DNA of 64,000 nt from Streptomyces formicae (GTDB taxonomy: Bacteria; Actinomycetota; Actinomycetes; Streptomycetales; Streptomycetaceae), in assembly GCF_002556545.1 (NCBI RefSeq), contig NZ_CP022685.1, forward strand, positions 9,526,001 to 9,590,000, given 5' to 3'. A program made the position numbers and the translations under genes. Under the pieces are notes generated by a model, which was not told the origin of the DNA, ran no database searches, and worked only from the letters and a program-made list of their open reading frames with translations. How positions within the stretch are numbered: position 1 is the stretch's first letter; every line of letters begins with the position of its first letter. Positions 52,448-60,410 of this stretch are shown piece after piece.

Positions 52448-53685
52448 CGTGGTGCTTCCTCTGGTACGGGGGTGTGCGGGTGGACAGAGGTGGGGGCCGA
52501 TCGGTAGATCCGGGCCACCGTGAGCAGGAACGTCGTCTCGTCGGCCAGGGTGTCGGCGCCGATCGGCGCGATGGGCGGGGTGTCGCGTCGCGGTTCCCCG
52601 CCGGTCAGGTGGGCCGCGCGGGCGCCTTTGAGGACGGCGGCGAGTACGGCGGCCGAGTGTTCCTCGGCCGGTGGCGCCGCCGCGCGCGTGTCACCGTCGT
52701 ACGGGTGTGCCGGGACGCCGTCGCTCACGGTGTCCGCGAACGCCCGGGCGCGGGAGTGCAGTTCGGGGGTGGCGTACTGGTCGAGCACGAGGATGGCGTC
52801 ACGGATCTCCATGAGCTTGCGGTACAGCAGGAGGCGGCGCGGGCCCTGTGGCCACAGGGCCTCCATGAGGCGGCTGCGCCGGGGTGCGAGCAGCACCTGC
52901 GGACACACCTCCACCAGGTCGCGCCAGAGCGGCCAGATCCGCCACAGGTGTCCGAGGTCGGTGAGCGCGCGGCGGGCGGCGCGGGTGGTGGGGACGGTCA
53001 GGGCCGCCGCGACGAGCAGACCGTGCAGCGCCAGGGCGAAGGGTTGTATGGGCACCGACCAGGCGGAGCCGAGGAGTTGGGACAGCGCGCCGAGCCAGAA
53101 CACGCCCGCCATGGCGGTGCCGGATCCGAGCAGGAGCAGGGCGGCCGTCAAGGAGCGGTTGCCGCTGCGCCGCCCGCGGCGTACGCACACCGCGAGGCAC
53201 AGGGTGTTGGCGATCAGGTGTGTGCCGATGATCAGCAGCCAGTACGGCGGGGAGGGTGTGGGGGAGGGGCCTTCGAGGATGAGGTGCCGTCCGTGGGGGC
53301 TGTGCAGCGTGTCCAGGGCGACGGCGCCCACCACGACGCAGCACGCGGTGACCCGTAACCAGCGGAGCAGCGTCCGGCTCCGGGAGCCCGCCGCGAGCGA
53401 GTGGACCAGTTCAAGCAGCGCGAACGCCGAGATGAGGCCGCATACGTTGCGGACCAGGTCCACGCTGTGCGCGCTGCCGGAGTTCCGGTCGACGAAGTCG
53501 CCGACGCCGTCCAGGTCGAGCGTCGTGGCGGCTGCCGCAGCCAAGCAGGCCAGCCACAGTTCGCGCTGCTGGCGTGAGCCCAGAGCGTGCGGCAGGCGAA
53601 GGAGCACGGCCGTCCACATGCATACCGTGCCCGCGACCTGCGCGTCGGTGCCAAGGGCCGCGAGGTCAGTCGCCGGAAGCAGCAT
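52444..53685 (-). CDS. MAB_1171c-like integral membrane protein
   Basis: A 413-residue protein with about seven hydrophobic helices in the first 240 residues. A cytoplasmic domain follows (LGHLWRIWPLWRDLVEVCPQ, RRLLLYRKLMEIRDAILVLD) and then a Pro/Ala-rich tail. This topology and the Y-R-K/R-x-x-E-I-R-D motif are typical of the MAB_1171c family, annotated as putative transporters and regularly found next to XRE regulators and ImmA/IrrE proteins in actinobacteria. Molecular function is not established. The gene starts 20 nt inside the ImmA/IrrE gene and ends in an ATGA overlap with the MFS gene. Confidence 0.8.
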   Translation of the reverse strand: MLLPATDLAALGTDAQVAGTVCMWTAVLLRLPHALGSRQQRELWLACLAAAAATTLDLDGVGDFVDRNSGSAHSVDLVRNVCGLISAFALLELVHSLAAGSRSRTLLRWLRVTACCVVVGAVALDTLHSPHGRHLILEGPSPTPSPPYWLLIIGTHLIANTLCLAVCVRRGRRSGNRSLTAALLLLGSGTAMAGVFWLGALSQLLGSAWSVPIQPFALALHGLLVAAALTVPTTRAARRALTDLGHLWRIWPLWRDLVEVCPQVLLAPRRSRLMEALWPQGPRRLLLYRKLMEIRDAILVLDQYATPELHSRARAFADTVSDGVPAHPYDGDTRAAAPPAEEHSAAVLAAVLKGARAAHLTGGEPRRDTPPIAPIGADTLADETTFLLTVARIYRSAPTSVHPHTPVPEEAPR

Positions 53686-54193
53686 GGAGCCCCAGCGCCC
53701 TTTCCACCGTCTTCGCCGTGCCGTGGGCGTTGAGGTACGTCGGGCGCAGCACTCCGCTGAGGATCAGGCTCGCGACCATCTCGGCCTCCTGTTCCTGGCG
53801 CGTGCTGTGCGAGGCGCGGCGCAACAGCCGCCGGATCAGGCGGGGGTCGAGGTCTGGGAGAACATCGCGCACCGGCTCGGTGTCGTCGGTCAGGGGGCGG
53901 TGGTGGCCGAGGAGTATGTGGCCGATCTCGTGCAGGATGATGTGGTCTTGGTGGGGGCGGGTGGTGCCCGGTTCGAAGAAGACGTGGTCGTCGGTGTCGG
54001 TGGCGATCCACGCGCCGCAGGTGCCGTCGGTGCGGCCTTGGGCGGGCAGCGGATAGAGATGGATGGGGCGGCCGCGCCGCCGCGCGACGTATCGGCACAG
54101 TTCGTGTGCCGAGGCGGATCGGGGCAGCGCGAGCTCCTCAAGGACTGATTCGCACCGCTGTCGCAGCGCTCGGTAAGGGAACAGCAAGGTCAC
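53666..54193 (-). CDS. ImmA/IrrE family metallo-endopeptidase
   Basis: A 175-residue zinc protease-like protein with the gluzincin motif HEIGH (His88, Glu89, His92) in DHIILHEIGHILLGHH, and a downstream Glu (RQEQEAEMVASLIL) suited to be the third zinc ligand. ImmA/IrrE proteins cleave or de-repress XRE-type regulators encoded beside them. Here the XRE gene lies directly upstream. The GTG start would overlap the original XRE stop by GTGA. It also overlaps the following membrane-protein gene by 20 nt. Confidence 0.9.
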   Translation of the reverse strand: MTLLFPYRALRQRCESVLEELALPRSASAHELCRYVARRRGRPIHLYPLPAQGRTDGTCGAWIATDTDDHVFFEPGTTRPHQDHIILHEIGHILLGHHRPLTDDTEPVRDVLPDLDPRLIRRLLRRASHSTRQEQEAEMVASLILSGVLRPTYLNAHGTAKTVERALGLHAASGD

Positions 54194-54291
54194 TCGTCCT
54201 TTGGGGGGCGGCGGGTCGTGCTGGCCAGTGATGCCGAGTTCTCGTCCTCCTCTTCTGGGTCCTCGTCGTCGCCTTCGTCCTCGTCATCGCG
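54190..54291 (-). other. In-frame acidic extension beyond the XRE stop codon
   Basis: After the XRE TGA (54294-54292) the same frame stays open for 33 codons: RDDEDEGDDEDPEEEDENSA then SLASTTRRPPKDE. It ends in TGA overlapping the ImmA/IrrE GTG as GTGA. Such an acidic tail ending exactly at the coupled start implies the gene once continued to here, or that the first TGA is a sequence error. Confidence 0.6.
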
Positions 54292-54789
54292 TCACGACCG
54301 GGGGTCGGCCGCGGCGTCCGCTGATCCGTCCTCGGGTCTCGCTTCCTCGACGGCCGGGAGGCGGTGCAGCTTGCGTGCCTGGTCGACCATGGTCAGCAGC
54401 GCGTCGAGGGTTTCGCCGGAGAGCCCTTCGGCGCGCAGCGCCAGGGAGCGGACCCGTGCGTCCCGCAGTGCGGTGGCGAGTTGGAGCTGGGCGTTGACCC
54501 GCCCAGCGACCTCCTCGTTGAAGAAGTACTCGGGGGGGACGCCGAAGAAGTCGGCCAGAACGCCCAGTTGCTCGACCGTGACGTTGTGCTTCTTGCCGGT
54601 GGCCAGCTCCCACAGGTAGGTGCCCGAGAGCGCGCCGCCGGTGGTCTCCCTGATCTCCTTGGCCAGGCGCGCGTAGCCGGGTCTGGCGCGTTCGTCCGGG
54701 TAGAGCGTGCAGATGAGGTGGGTCAGCCGTGCGCTGATCTTGCCCGCCAGCTGACGGTTCGATGGCCGCCTGCCCTGGTTGCCCGTCAT
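54292..54789 (-). CDS. XRE-family transcriptional regulator
   Basis: A 165-residue DNA-binding protein. The N-terminal helix-turn-helix region includes YARLAKEIRETTGGALSGTY, LWELATGKKHNVTVEQLGVL and ADFFGVPPEYFF, the standard XRE pattern of Streptomyces regulators partnered with ImmA/IrrE or membrane proteins. The C-terminal half is helical (ALRDARVRSLALRAEGLSGE). GGAGG 5 nt upstream fixes ATG 54789 over a GTG nine codons earlier. It is the first gene of a four-gene operon. A perfect palindrome lies 51 nt upstream of the start and is a likely binding site. Its stop codon appears premature. Confidence 0.85.
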   Translation of the reverse strand: MTGNQGRRPSNRQLAGKISARLTHLICTLYPDERARPGYARLAKEIRETTGGALSGTYLWELATGKKHNVTVEQLGVLADFFGVPPEYFFNEEVAGRVNAQLQLATALRDARVRSLALRAEGLSGETLDALLTMVDQARKLHRLPAVEEARPEDGSADAAADPRS

Positions 54790-54840
54790 GTGTGCCTCCG
54801 TGGCTGAACGCGTCACTCCGCAAGCGGGGCGACGTCCCCC

Positions 54841-54856
54841 GTCCGCTGCAGCGGAC
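54841..54856. promoter_or_regulatory. Perfect 16-bp palindrome, candidate XRE operator
   Basis: GTCCGCTGCAGCGGAC is fully palindromic and lies between the divergent XRE gene and acyl-AMP ligase gene. The half-site GTCCGCTG recurs exactly at 54939-54946, closer to the ligase gene. Two sites in a divergent promoter suit an autoregulatory XRE protein controlling both directions. Confidence 0.6.
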
Positions 54857-54894
54857 GCAGTCTAGCGCTCCAAGTCGCTTCGTGTTCGCCACTG

Positions 54895-54925
54895 TTGACA
54901 GGCTGCGATCGTTTCAGCGTAAGCT
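54895..54925 (+). promoter_or_regulatory. Possible promoter of the acyl-AMP ligase gene
   Basis: TTGACA (54895-54900) is followed by TAAGCT (54920-54925) with a 19-nt spacer. It lies between the palindrome and its repeated half-site, so a regulator bound at either could affect it. The spacing is slightly long. Confidence 0.4.
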
Positions 54926-54985
54926 TCTTGGTGTGGTTGTCCGCTGTAGTGTACGACCTGATCGTGTAGGGAAGGTGATCCACCT

Positions 54986-56731
54986 GTGGCCACTGGTGAG
55001 TCGACCTCACTCGCCGTTGACACCCCACCTCTGACGATTCCCTCGGCGTTCGCGCGTTCCGCCCTCGCGCGCCCCCTGTCACCCGCGCTCACCGATGGCC
55101 TGTTGGGCCTGACGTACCAGCAACTCCAGGACGAGACGGACGACATCAGCCGCGCCCTGGCGCCTCTGGTGAACCCCGGTGACCGGGTGGCCCTTCAGCT
55201 ACCCCGCAGCGCCGAATACATGGTGACCTATCTCGCCGTTCTCTCCCTCGGTGCCACCGTGGTGCCCCTCGCCCATGACCTGAGCGCGGCGGAGACCGAC
55301 ACCGAACTCGCCTCCTGCGCACCGGTGTTGCTGCTGCAAGATCCGGATTTGCGGGGCGCGCGCCCGCATCGTGTCTCCGCCGCGAGCGACCGCGGGGGCG
55401 GCGCGTCGGCCACGGTCGTGCACGTTCCCGTACGCGCCCGGGCCGACGGTGATCTGACGTCCCTGCGGTCGGTCTGCGGGGCGGCGGAGGGTGCCGGTCC
55501 GGCTCCCGGCCGTGGCGCGAACCCGGCGGAACCCGCCGTGCTGCTCGCCACTTCCGGCTCGTACGGCCTGCCCAAGCGCGTCGTGCTGACCCATAGCGCC
55601 CTGCTCGCCAGCGCCCGCGCGCACCGCGCCTCGCTAGACGGCGCGACGGACGCGACGGATGCGACGGATGCGACGGCGGACGCCACGACGGGCGAGGGGG
55701 AGACCACGCTTGCCGCCGTGCCGCTGAACTTCGGCTACTGCAACACCGTGCAGATCGTCGGGCAGTTGGACAGCGGCGGGCATGTCGTGCTCCTCGACGG
55801 CGACTTCCTGCCCAGCCGGTTCGGGCGCCTCGTCCAGGAGCACCGGGTTACCTCGACGCTGCTCGTGCCCTCCATGCTGCGGCTGCTCACCCTCGGCGAC
55901 TGGCACCGCGCGTACGACCTCTCCTCGCTTCGGCACATCGTCTACGGCGGCGCCCCCACCCCGCCCGAGATCCTGGCCGGCATCGAACAGCGCCTGCCCG
56001 ATGTGGAGTTGGTCGAGACGTACGGACAGACCGAGGCCGGACCTCGGGTCACCACCATGCGGCGCCGCGACCGCCAGGACCACCCGGGATCCGTCGGACG
56101 CCCGCTGCCCGGCGTCGAAGTGGCCATCCGCGACCGGGACTTCCGCCCGCTGCCGCCCGGCGCGACCGGGGAGATCGTGGTACGCGGGCCCGGCGTGATG
56201 ACGGGGTACCACGGCCGTCCCGAGGAGAGCGCGCGGGTGCTGCGCGACGGCTGGCTGCTCACCGGCGATCTCGGCCGCCTCGACGAGGACGGCTTCCTCT
56301 ATCTGCGCGGCAGGCTGCGCAACGTCGCCATCGTGAGCGGGATGAACGTCTCCCTCGAAGAGGTGGAGGCATGCCTGACGGCGCACCCGGCGGTGGCCGA
56401 GGCCGTGTGCGGGGTGCGCGCGGACGACCGCGCGGGGGAGACGCTGGTGGCCTGGGTACGCCTGGCCGCCGACGGACCGGGCGCGGGCCCGGGTGAACAG
56501 ATCGCGGCCCCCGCCGGACAAGCCGCCCTCCTCCAGGAGCTGACCGGCTTCTGCCGAGAGCGCCTGAGCGCCCACAAGCTTCCGCGCCGCATCGCGACGG
56601 TGGCGGATCTCCCGCGTACCCGGACCGGCAAGATCGACCGGTCCGCGCTGCTCGCCCGCAGCCGGAACGTTCCCGGGGAGCCAGCTGCGCCCGGTCGGGG
56701 CGCGCCCGATGTCGAGGAGGCAGTGCGGTGA
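54986..56731 (+). CDS. Acyl-AMP ligase / acyl-CoA synthetase
   Basis: A 581-residue adenylate-forming enzyme. Core motifs are VETYGQTEAGPRV near 340, LTGDLGRLDEDGFLYLRGR near 430 and the C-terminal lysine in RTGKIDRSA. The phosphate loop reads SGSYGLPK instead of the usual SG(T/S)TGxPK, an unusual change. A low-complexity run of Asp-Ala-Thr repeats (~residues 219-232, encoded at 55641-55685) interrupts the N-domain. It overlaps the carrier-protein gene by GTGA, so it most likely loads an acyl group onto that carrier. GGGAAGG stands 10 nt before the GTG. First gene of the biosynthetic locus that runs to the window end. Confidence 0.88.
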   Translation: MATGESTSLAVDTPPLTIPSAFARSALARPLSPALTDGLLGLTYQQLQDETDDISRALAPLVNPGDRVALQLPRSAEYMVTYLAVLSLGATVVPLAHDLSAAETDTELASCAPVLLLQDPDLRGARPHRVSAASDRGGGASATVVHVPVRARADGDLTSLRSVCGAAEGAGPAPGRGANPAEPAVLLATSGSYGLPKRVVLTHSALLASARAHRASLDGATDATDATDATADATTGEGETTLAAVPLNFGYCNTVQIVGQLDSGGHVVLLDGDFLPSRFGRLVQEHRVTSTLLVPSMLRLLTLGDWHRAYDLSSLRHIVYGGAPTPPEILAGIEQRLPDVELVETYGQTEAGPRVTTMRRRDRQDHPGSVGRPLPGVEVAIRDRDFRPLPPGATGEIVVRGPGVMTGYHGRPEESARVLRDGWLLTGDLGRLDEDGFLYLRGRLRNVAIVSGMNVSLEEVEACLTAHPAVAEAVCGVRADDRAGETLVAWVRLAADGPGAGPGEQIAAPAGQAALLQELTGFCRERLSAHKLPRRIATVADLPRTRTGKIDRSALLARSRNVPGEPAAPGRGAPDVEEAVR

Positions 56732-56988
56732 CACCCGTGGACGAAGTGGACGACTGGGTCGTGCGCCAGCTGGCCGTGCTGAGCATTCCGCCACGCCCGG
56801 CGGAGGAGATCACGGCGCAGCAGTCGCTGACCGAGGACCTCGGAGTGGACTCGCTGGCCTTCATCGAGGCCCTCGTCTCCTTCGAGGAGAAGTTCGGCGT
56901 GCGGCTCGACGAGGACCGGCTGCTGCTTTCCTCGTACGCCAAGGTCCAGGACCTCGCCGACTATCTGCGCGACTCCCGTACCAGCTGA
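56728..56988 (+). CDS. Acyl carrier protein
   Basis: An 86-residue carrier with the phosphopantetheine site in DLGVDSLAFIE (Ser42) and the normal four-helix pattern (FIEALVSFEEKFGVRLDEDR). The GTG start overlaps the ligase stop. A free-standing ACP coupled to an acyl-AMP ligase is the usual way of supplying an acyl chain to a tailoring acyltransferase or polyketide/peptide assembly. No acyltransferase or synthase is present within the window. Confidence 0.93.
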   Translation: MTPVDEVDDWVVRQLAVLSIPPRPAEEITAQQSLTEDLGVDSLAFIEALVSFEEKFGVRLDEDRLLLSSYAKVQDLADYLRDSRTS

Positions 56989-57041
56989 CTACCGCCCGAC
57001 CCGCCGGACGGCCCGGGCGACCCAGCAGAACGGAGCACTCA

Positions 57042-57656
57042 GTGGAACCCGACAGCTACCTCCGCATGTTGGTCGACGCCGTACGCGGCATCGAGACCGG
57101 CCAGGTGACCGCTGCCGTCGACCGGATCGCGGCGGCCTGGACCCGCGGCGCCACCGTCTTCGTGGCCGGGAACGGCGGCAGCGCCGCCACGGCCTCACAC
57201 ATGGCGTGCGATCTGGCGAAGACGGCGACCCCAGGACTGGCGGCGGGGGTGCGGGTCGTCCCGCTGCTCGATACGTCGGTGCTGACAGCCTGGGCCAACG
57301 ACGTCTCCTACGAAGCGGTGTTCGCCGCCCAGCTCGCCACCCAGGCGAGAGCCGGTGACGTCCTCGTCGTGATCAGCGCGAGCGGCAACTCGCCCAATAT
57401 CGTGCAGGCGTTGACCACCGCCCGCGCCCACCGGGTGGAGACCGTCGCGCTCCTCGGCTTCGACGGCGGTACGGCGCGGTCCCTCGCGGACAAGGTGATC
57501 ATGGTGCCCGCCGACCACTACGGGGTCGTCGAGGATCTGCACCTCGCCGTCAACCACATGATCACCGAACAGCTCGGCGCCCGGACGGGCGCCCGTGCCG
57601 TCGGGGGAGCGGCCGCGGTGAGCGCGGCCCCGCCGGTCGTGGGCGGTGCGCGGTGA
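57042..57656 (+). CDS. gmhA: SIS-domain phosphoheptose isomerase (GmhA-like)
   Basis: A 204-residue sugar isomerase domain protein with FVAGNGGSAATASHMACDLA (residues ~42-61) and VVISASGNSPNIVQAL (~108-123), the sugar-phosphate-binding loops of GmhA. The family converts sedoheptulose 7-phosphate to D-glycero-D-manno-heptose 7-phosphate. GmhA and diadenosine/glucosamine SIS proteins are similar, but the HMACDLAK segment favours GmhA. GGAG precedes the GTG. A sugar-phosphate nucleotidyltransferase gene further down (62431) could be its pathway partner, giving NDP-heptose. Confidence 0.85.
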   Translation: MEPDSYLRMLVDAVRGIETGQVTAAVDRIAAAWTRGATVFVAGNGGSAATASHMACDLAKTATPGLAAGVRVVPLLDTSVLTAWANDVSYEAVFAAQLATQARAGDVLVVISASGNSPNIVQALTTARAHRVETVALLGFDGGTARSLADKVIMVPADHYGVVEDLHLAVNHMITEQLGARTGARAVGGAAAVSAAPPVVGGAR

Positions 57657-58410
57657 GCGGCGGCACGGCCCGTGCCGGGACGGACAGCTGGGACGAGCGG
57701 GCCGGGCGCCCCGGCCTCTACGCGGTACTCTCCGGCCGGATGGACCCTTGAGCAGTGCGCCCAGGTCGACCAGGAGCAGAAGGCGCTGATCGCGCGGCTC
57801 CTTCCCGGCCTGGACGAGGACCGGGTGGCCGATCTCGGCTGCGGAGTCGGGCGGGCTCACCACCTGGCTGAGCGGACGGGCCCGCTGGACGGTGGGCGTC
57901 GACCGGTCGCCGGAGATGGTGCGCAGGGGCGACCCACGCGCTGGAGGGGAAACCGGCCCGCGCGGTGTGCTCCGGCATCGACCGACTGCCCTTCGAGGAC
58001 GGCTCCTTCGACACCGTCCTCGCCGTCTTCACCCTCCAACACCTCACGGACGACGCGGAGTTGGGGGCCGCCTGCGTGAGATGGGCCGGATCGGTGGCGC
58101 CGGACGGCGGCCGCCTGCTCGTCGTGGACGGTCACAACCCCGCCGCCGAGCGCCGTGACGTCTCCAGCCCCACCACCTCGACCGTGATCCGGCCGCTCGC
58201 CGCCTACCAGGACCTGGCGGCGGTCGCCGAGCGCACGGCCGTGGAGGAACTGACGTACGTCGGTGACCGATACCTCGCCCAGCTCTGGCGGACCGGCCGA
58301 CAGGACGGACAGGGCAGACAGGGCCGACAGGACAGGCAGGGCCGACAGGACAGGCAGGCTGACAGGACTGGCAGAACGACCGACACGGCCCGCCGACGAA
58401 AGGGAGCGCC
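57653..58410 (+). pseudogene. Class I SAM-dependent methyltransferase, multiple frameshifts
   Basis: From a GTG overlapping the gmhA-like stop, the sense passes through several frames: SWDERAGRPGLYAVLSGRMD and a stop, then WTLEQCAQVDQEQKALIARL with RVADLGCGVGR (SAM motif I), then WTVGVDRSPEMVRRGD (motif II region). The longer final stretch is GIDRLPFEDGSFDTVLAVFT (motif III) to TYVGDRYLAQLWRTG. All motifs occur in the right order and spacing, so the ancestral gene was complete. At least three indels interrupt it. They may be true decay or assembly errors; the same pattern continues into the next gene. The 3' end contains 18-bp tandem repeats. Confidence 0.75.
58323..58358. repeat. Two perfect 18-bp tandem copies with degenerate flanks
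   Basis: GCCGACAGGACAGGCAGG occurs twice in direct succession. Flanking DNA (58290-58380) is built of partial GACAGG/GGCAGAC units. It lies at the 3' end of the methyltransferase remnant, just before the glycosyltransferase gene. Confidence 0.9.
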
Positions 58411-59656
58411 GTGCACCTCTGGTTTCTCACCCCCACCTTCCCGCCCGTCCACGGCGGGTCGGAGACACAGATCTACACCCTGGCGGCCGGGCTGGTACGG
58501 CGCGGCCACCAGGTCGACGTGCTCACCGAGCGCTACCCGGGCACCGAGGAGTTCGAGACCTGCTCGGCGTGCGGGTGCACCGGGTGCGCACCGACGCCGC
58601 GCGCTGGTCCGAGCCCGACCGGGTGCCGTGGAGGAGCGGGTCTTCGGGCTGCTCGGGGATGCCGAACGCCTCATCGACCCCGGCCGGATCGACATCCTGC
58701 AGACGTTTTGCCAAGTGGGCGCCGTACTGGGGGGCGATGATGCGGGACACCCTCGGCTGCCCCTGGTCGTGACGGATGAACGAGACCACCCCCGACACCG
58801 ACCCGTTCGGCGCTCCCGATCCCGGCTCGTCTTCGGAGGGCTGCCGCACGACGCGGATGGGTGACCGGCAGCCGCGCCTACCGGGAACAGGCCATCGGCT
58901 ACGGCGCGGACCCGGACCGGGTGCACATCGCGCGCTATGGCATCGAGACCGACCTGTACGGCGGCGCGGGCGAGCGGTGAAGTCCGGCACGCCCGCGGCT
59001 GGCTCGGGGTCGCGCCGAAGGATCCCCTGGTGCTGCTCGTGGGCCGGTACAAGGAACGCAAGGGGCAGCGTGAACTCGTGCGGGCGATGGCCCGGATCGT
59101 GGCACGCCACCCCACGGCCAGAGCCGCCCTCGTGGGCTCCCTCAACTCCGCGTCGGCCGCGTACAAACGGCAGTTGGAGGACGACGTCGAGGCGCTCGGG
59201 CTGGGCGAGCACGTGCTCCTGCGCTCGTCCGACCGGCCGTTCGGCTCGATGCGCGCCCTCTACGGCGCCGCGGACGTGGTGGTGCAGCCGAGCCACGCCG
59301 AGGGCCTCGGCCTCTCCGCCATCGAGGCGATCGCCGCGGGCCGCCCCTTGGTGGCGGCCTCCGTGTCGGGCTTGTCGGAGGTCCTGGAGTGCTGCCCGGG
59401 AACGGTTCCCGTACCTCCGCGCGACCCCGAGGCGCTGGCCCGTGCGGTCTGCGGGCTGCTCGACGATCCGGCGGCCGCGGCCAAGGAAGCGCGCCGGGCC
59501 CAGGAGGCGGCACGGCGGGAGTTCGGCGCCGAGTCGATGGTGGACGGGTACCTGGCGGTGTACGAGCGACTGCGCGCGGCCCGCGCCCAGGCCCCGGCTC
59601 CGGTGGGGGCGGCGGCGCCTGCCGAGGCCAGGGCCGGGGCCGAGGTCAGCCCGTGA
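58411..59656 (+). pseudogene. GT4-family glycosyltransferase, frameshifted in its first half
   Basis: GTG 58411 (GGGAG upstream) begins MHLWFLTPTFPPVHGGSETQ, the donor-side start of GT4 enzymes, with LAAGLVRRGHQVDVLTERYPG. Between about 58565 and 58980 the sense changes frame at least four times (LLGVRVHRVRTDAARWSEPD, VFGLLGDAERLIDPGRID, MMRDTLGCP, ETTPDTDPFGAPD, AIGYGADPDRVHIARYGIET). From 59000 the C-terminal half is clean: LVLLVGRYKERKGQRELVRA, LYGAADVVVQPSHAEGLGLS with the E-x7-E motif. It would transfer a nucleotide sugar, possibly the heptose made by its neighbours. The clustered indels mean loss of function or poor sequence here. Confidence 0.8.
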
Positions 59657-60410
59657 CCGTCAGGCCGGGGATCCGGCGCAGCTCGGGCAGTTCCCCGACG
59701 GCATCCGCGAGTTGGGGCGAGGCGAGCACGACGCAGCCGCGCCGGTATCCGGTCTCCTCCCGTGCGGGGCAGCTCGGCCACAGAATGTGGCTCTCGGCCA
59801 GAGCGCTCTGCCCGAGATAGTCGACGGACAGTTCGGTTGGGCCGTACGCGTCGAATCCGTAGCCGCTGTCGTCCGGGACTTTGAAGTCGTCGATGACGAT
59901 GACGGACAGCGGCCATTTCTGAAGAATGAAGGCCACCTCGTCGCGCAGGGGAAGATCGGCGTCCCAGTGCGCGTCCAAATAGCACAGGAAAGGTTTCGAG
60001 GAGGGAATGTGTGCGCCCGTGTGCAAGATCCGCAAGGCGTCCCGTGAATCGTGGTTGAGGACTTTGACTTCGGGTACGTGGCGAAATTCTCGGGCCACGT
60101 AGCGGGCGAAGTTGGGATTCTTCTCCGCTGTGTAGACGGGCTTTCCCGAGACATGCCACAGAAAGCGTGTCGAGGCTCCCCGGTAGCTGCCCGACTCGAA
60201 GAGGGATGCTGGCCGCACCGCGCTGACCAGGGAGCGGAACATGCGCTGCCGGGCGTGCTGACCGTTGAACGGTTCCAGCCAGGGGCCGTCGAGCGAGGGC
60301 AGATTCCGGCCGATCAACTCGGCGACGGAAGGGTGCAGAGGGCGGGAAAGGGAGTCGTAGGTCCGGGCCAGGAGGCCAGTCGTCTGCTTGGCGAGGTCGA
60401 TGAGTGCCAT
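59646..60410 (-). CDS. Class I methyltransferase-like protein
   Basis: A 254-residue protein with a Rossmann-like pattern: SLFESGSYRGASTRFLWHVS (glycine-rich SAM-loop equivalent, residues ~67-86), PVYTAEKNPNFARYVAREFR, LCYLDAHWDADLPLRDEVAF and VIVIDDFKVPDDSGYGFD. The DAHW...DD arrangement is typical of CmcI/TylF- or FkbM-related O-methyltransferases that bind metal through acidic residues. It runs opposite to its neighbours and overlaps the end of the glycosyltransferase gene by 11 nt. Its role in the pathway is plausible but not proven; it could methylate a sugar hydroxyl. Confidence 0.7.
   Translation of the reverse strand: MALIDLAKQTTGLLARTYDSLSRPLHPSVAELIGRNLPSLDGPWLEPFNGQHARQRMFRSLVSAVRPASLFESGSYRGASTRFLWHVSGKPVYTAEKNPNFARYVAREFRHVPEVKVLNHDSRDALRILHTGAHIPSSKPFLCYLDAHWDADLPLRDEVAFILQKWPLSVIVIDDFKVPDDSGYGFDAYGPTELSVDYLGQSALAESHILWPSCPAREETGYRRGCVVLASPQLADAVGELPELRRIPGLTVTG

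Noticed and set aside
50450..52507. Rightward 685-codon frame opposite the DHA2 transporter gene
   Set aside because: Antisense shadow; Gly/Glu/Arg-rich with no domain, while the opposite strand shows 14 clean helices.
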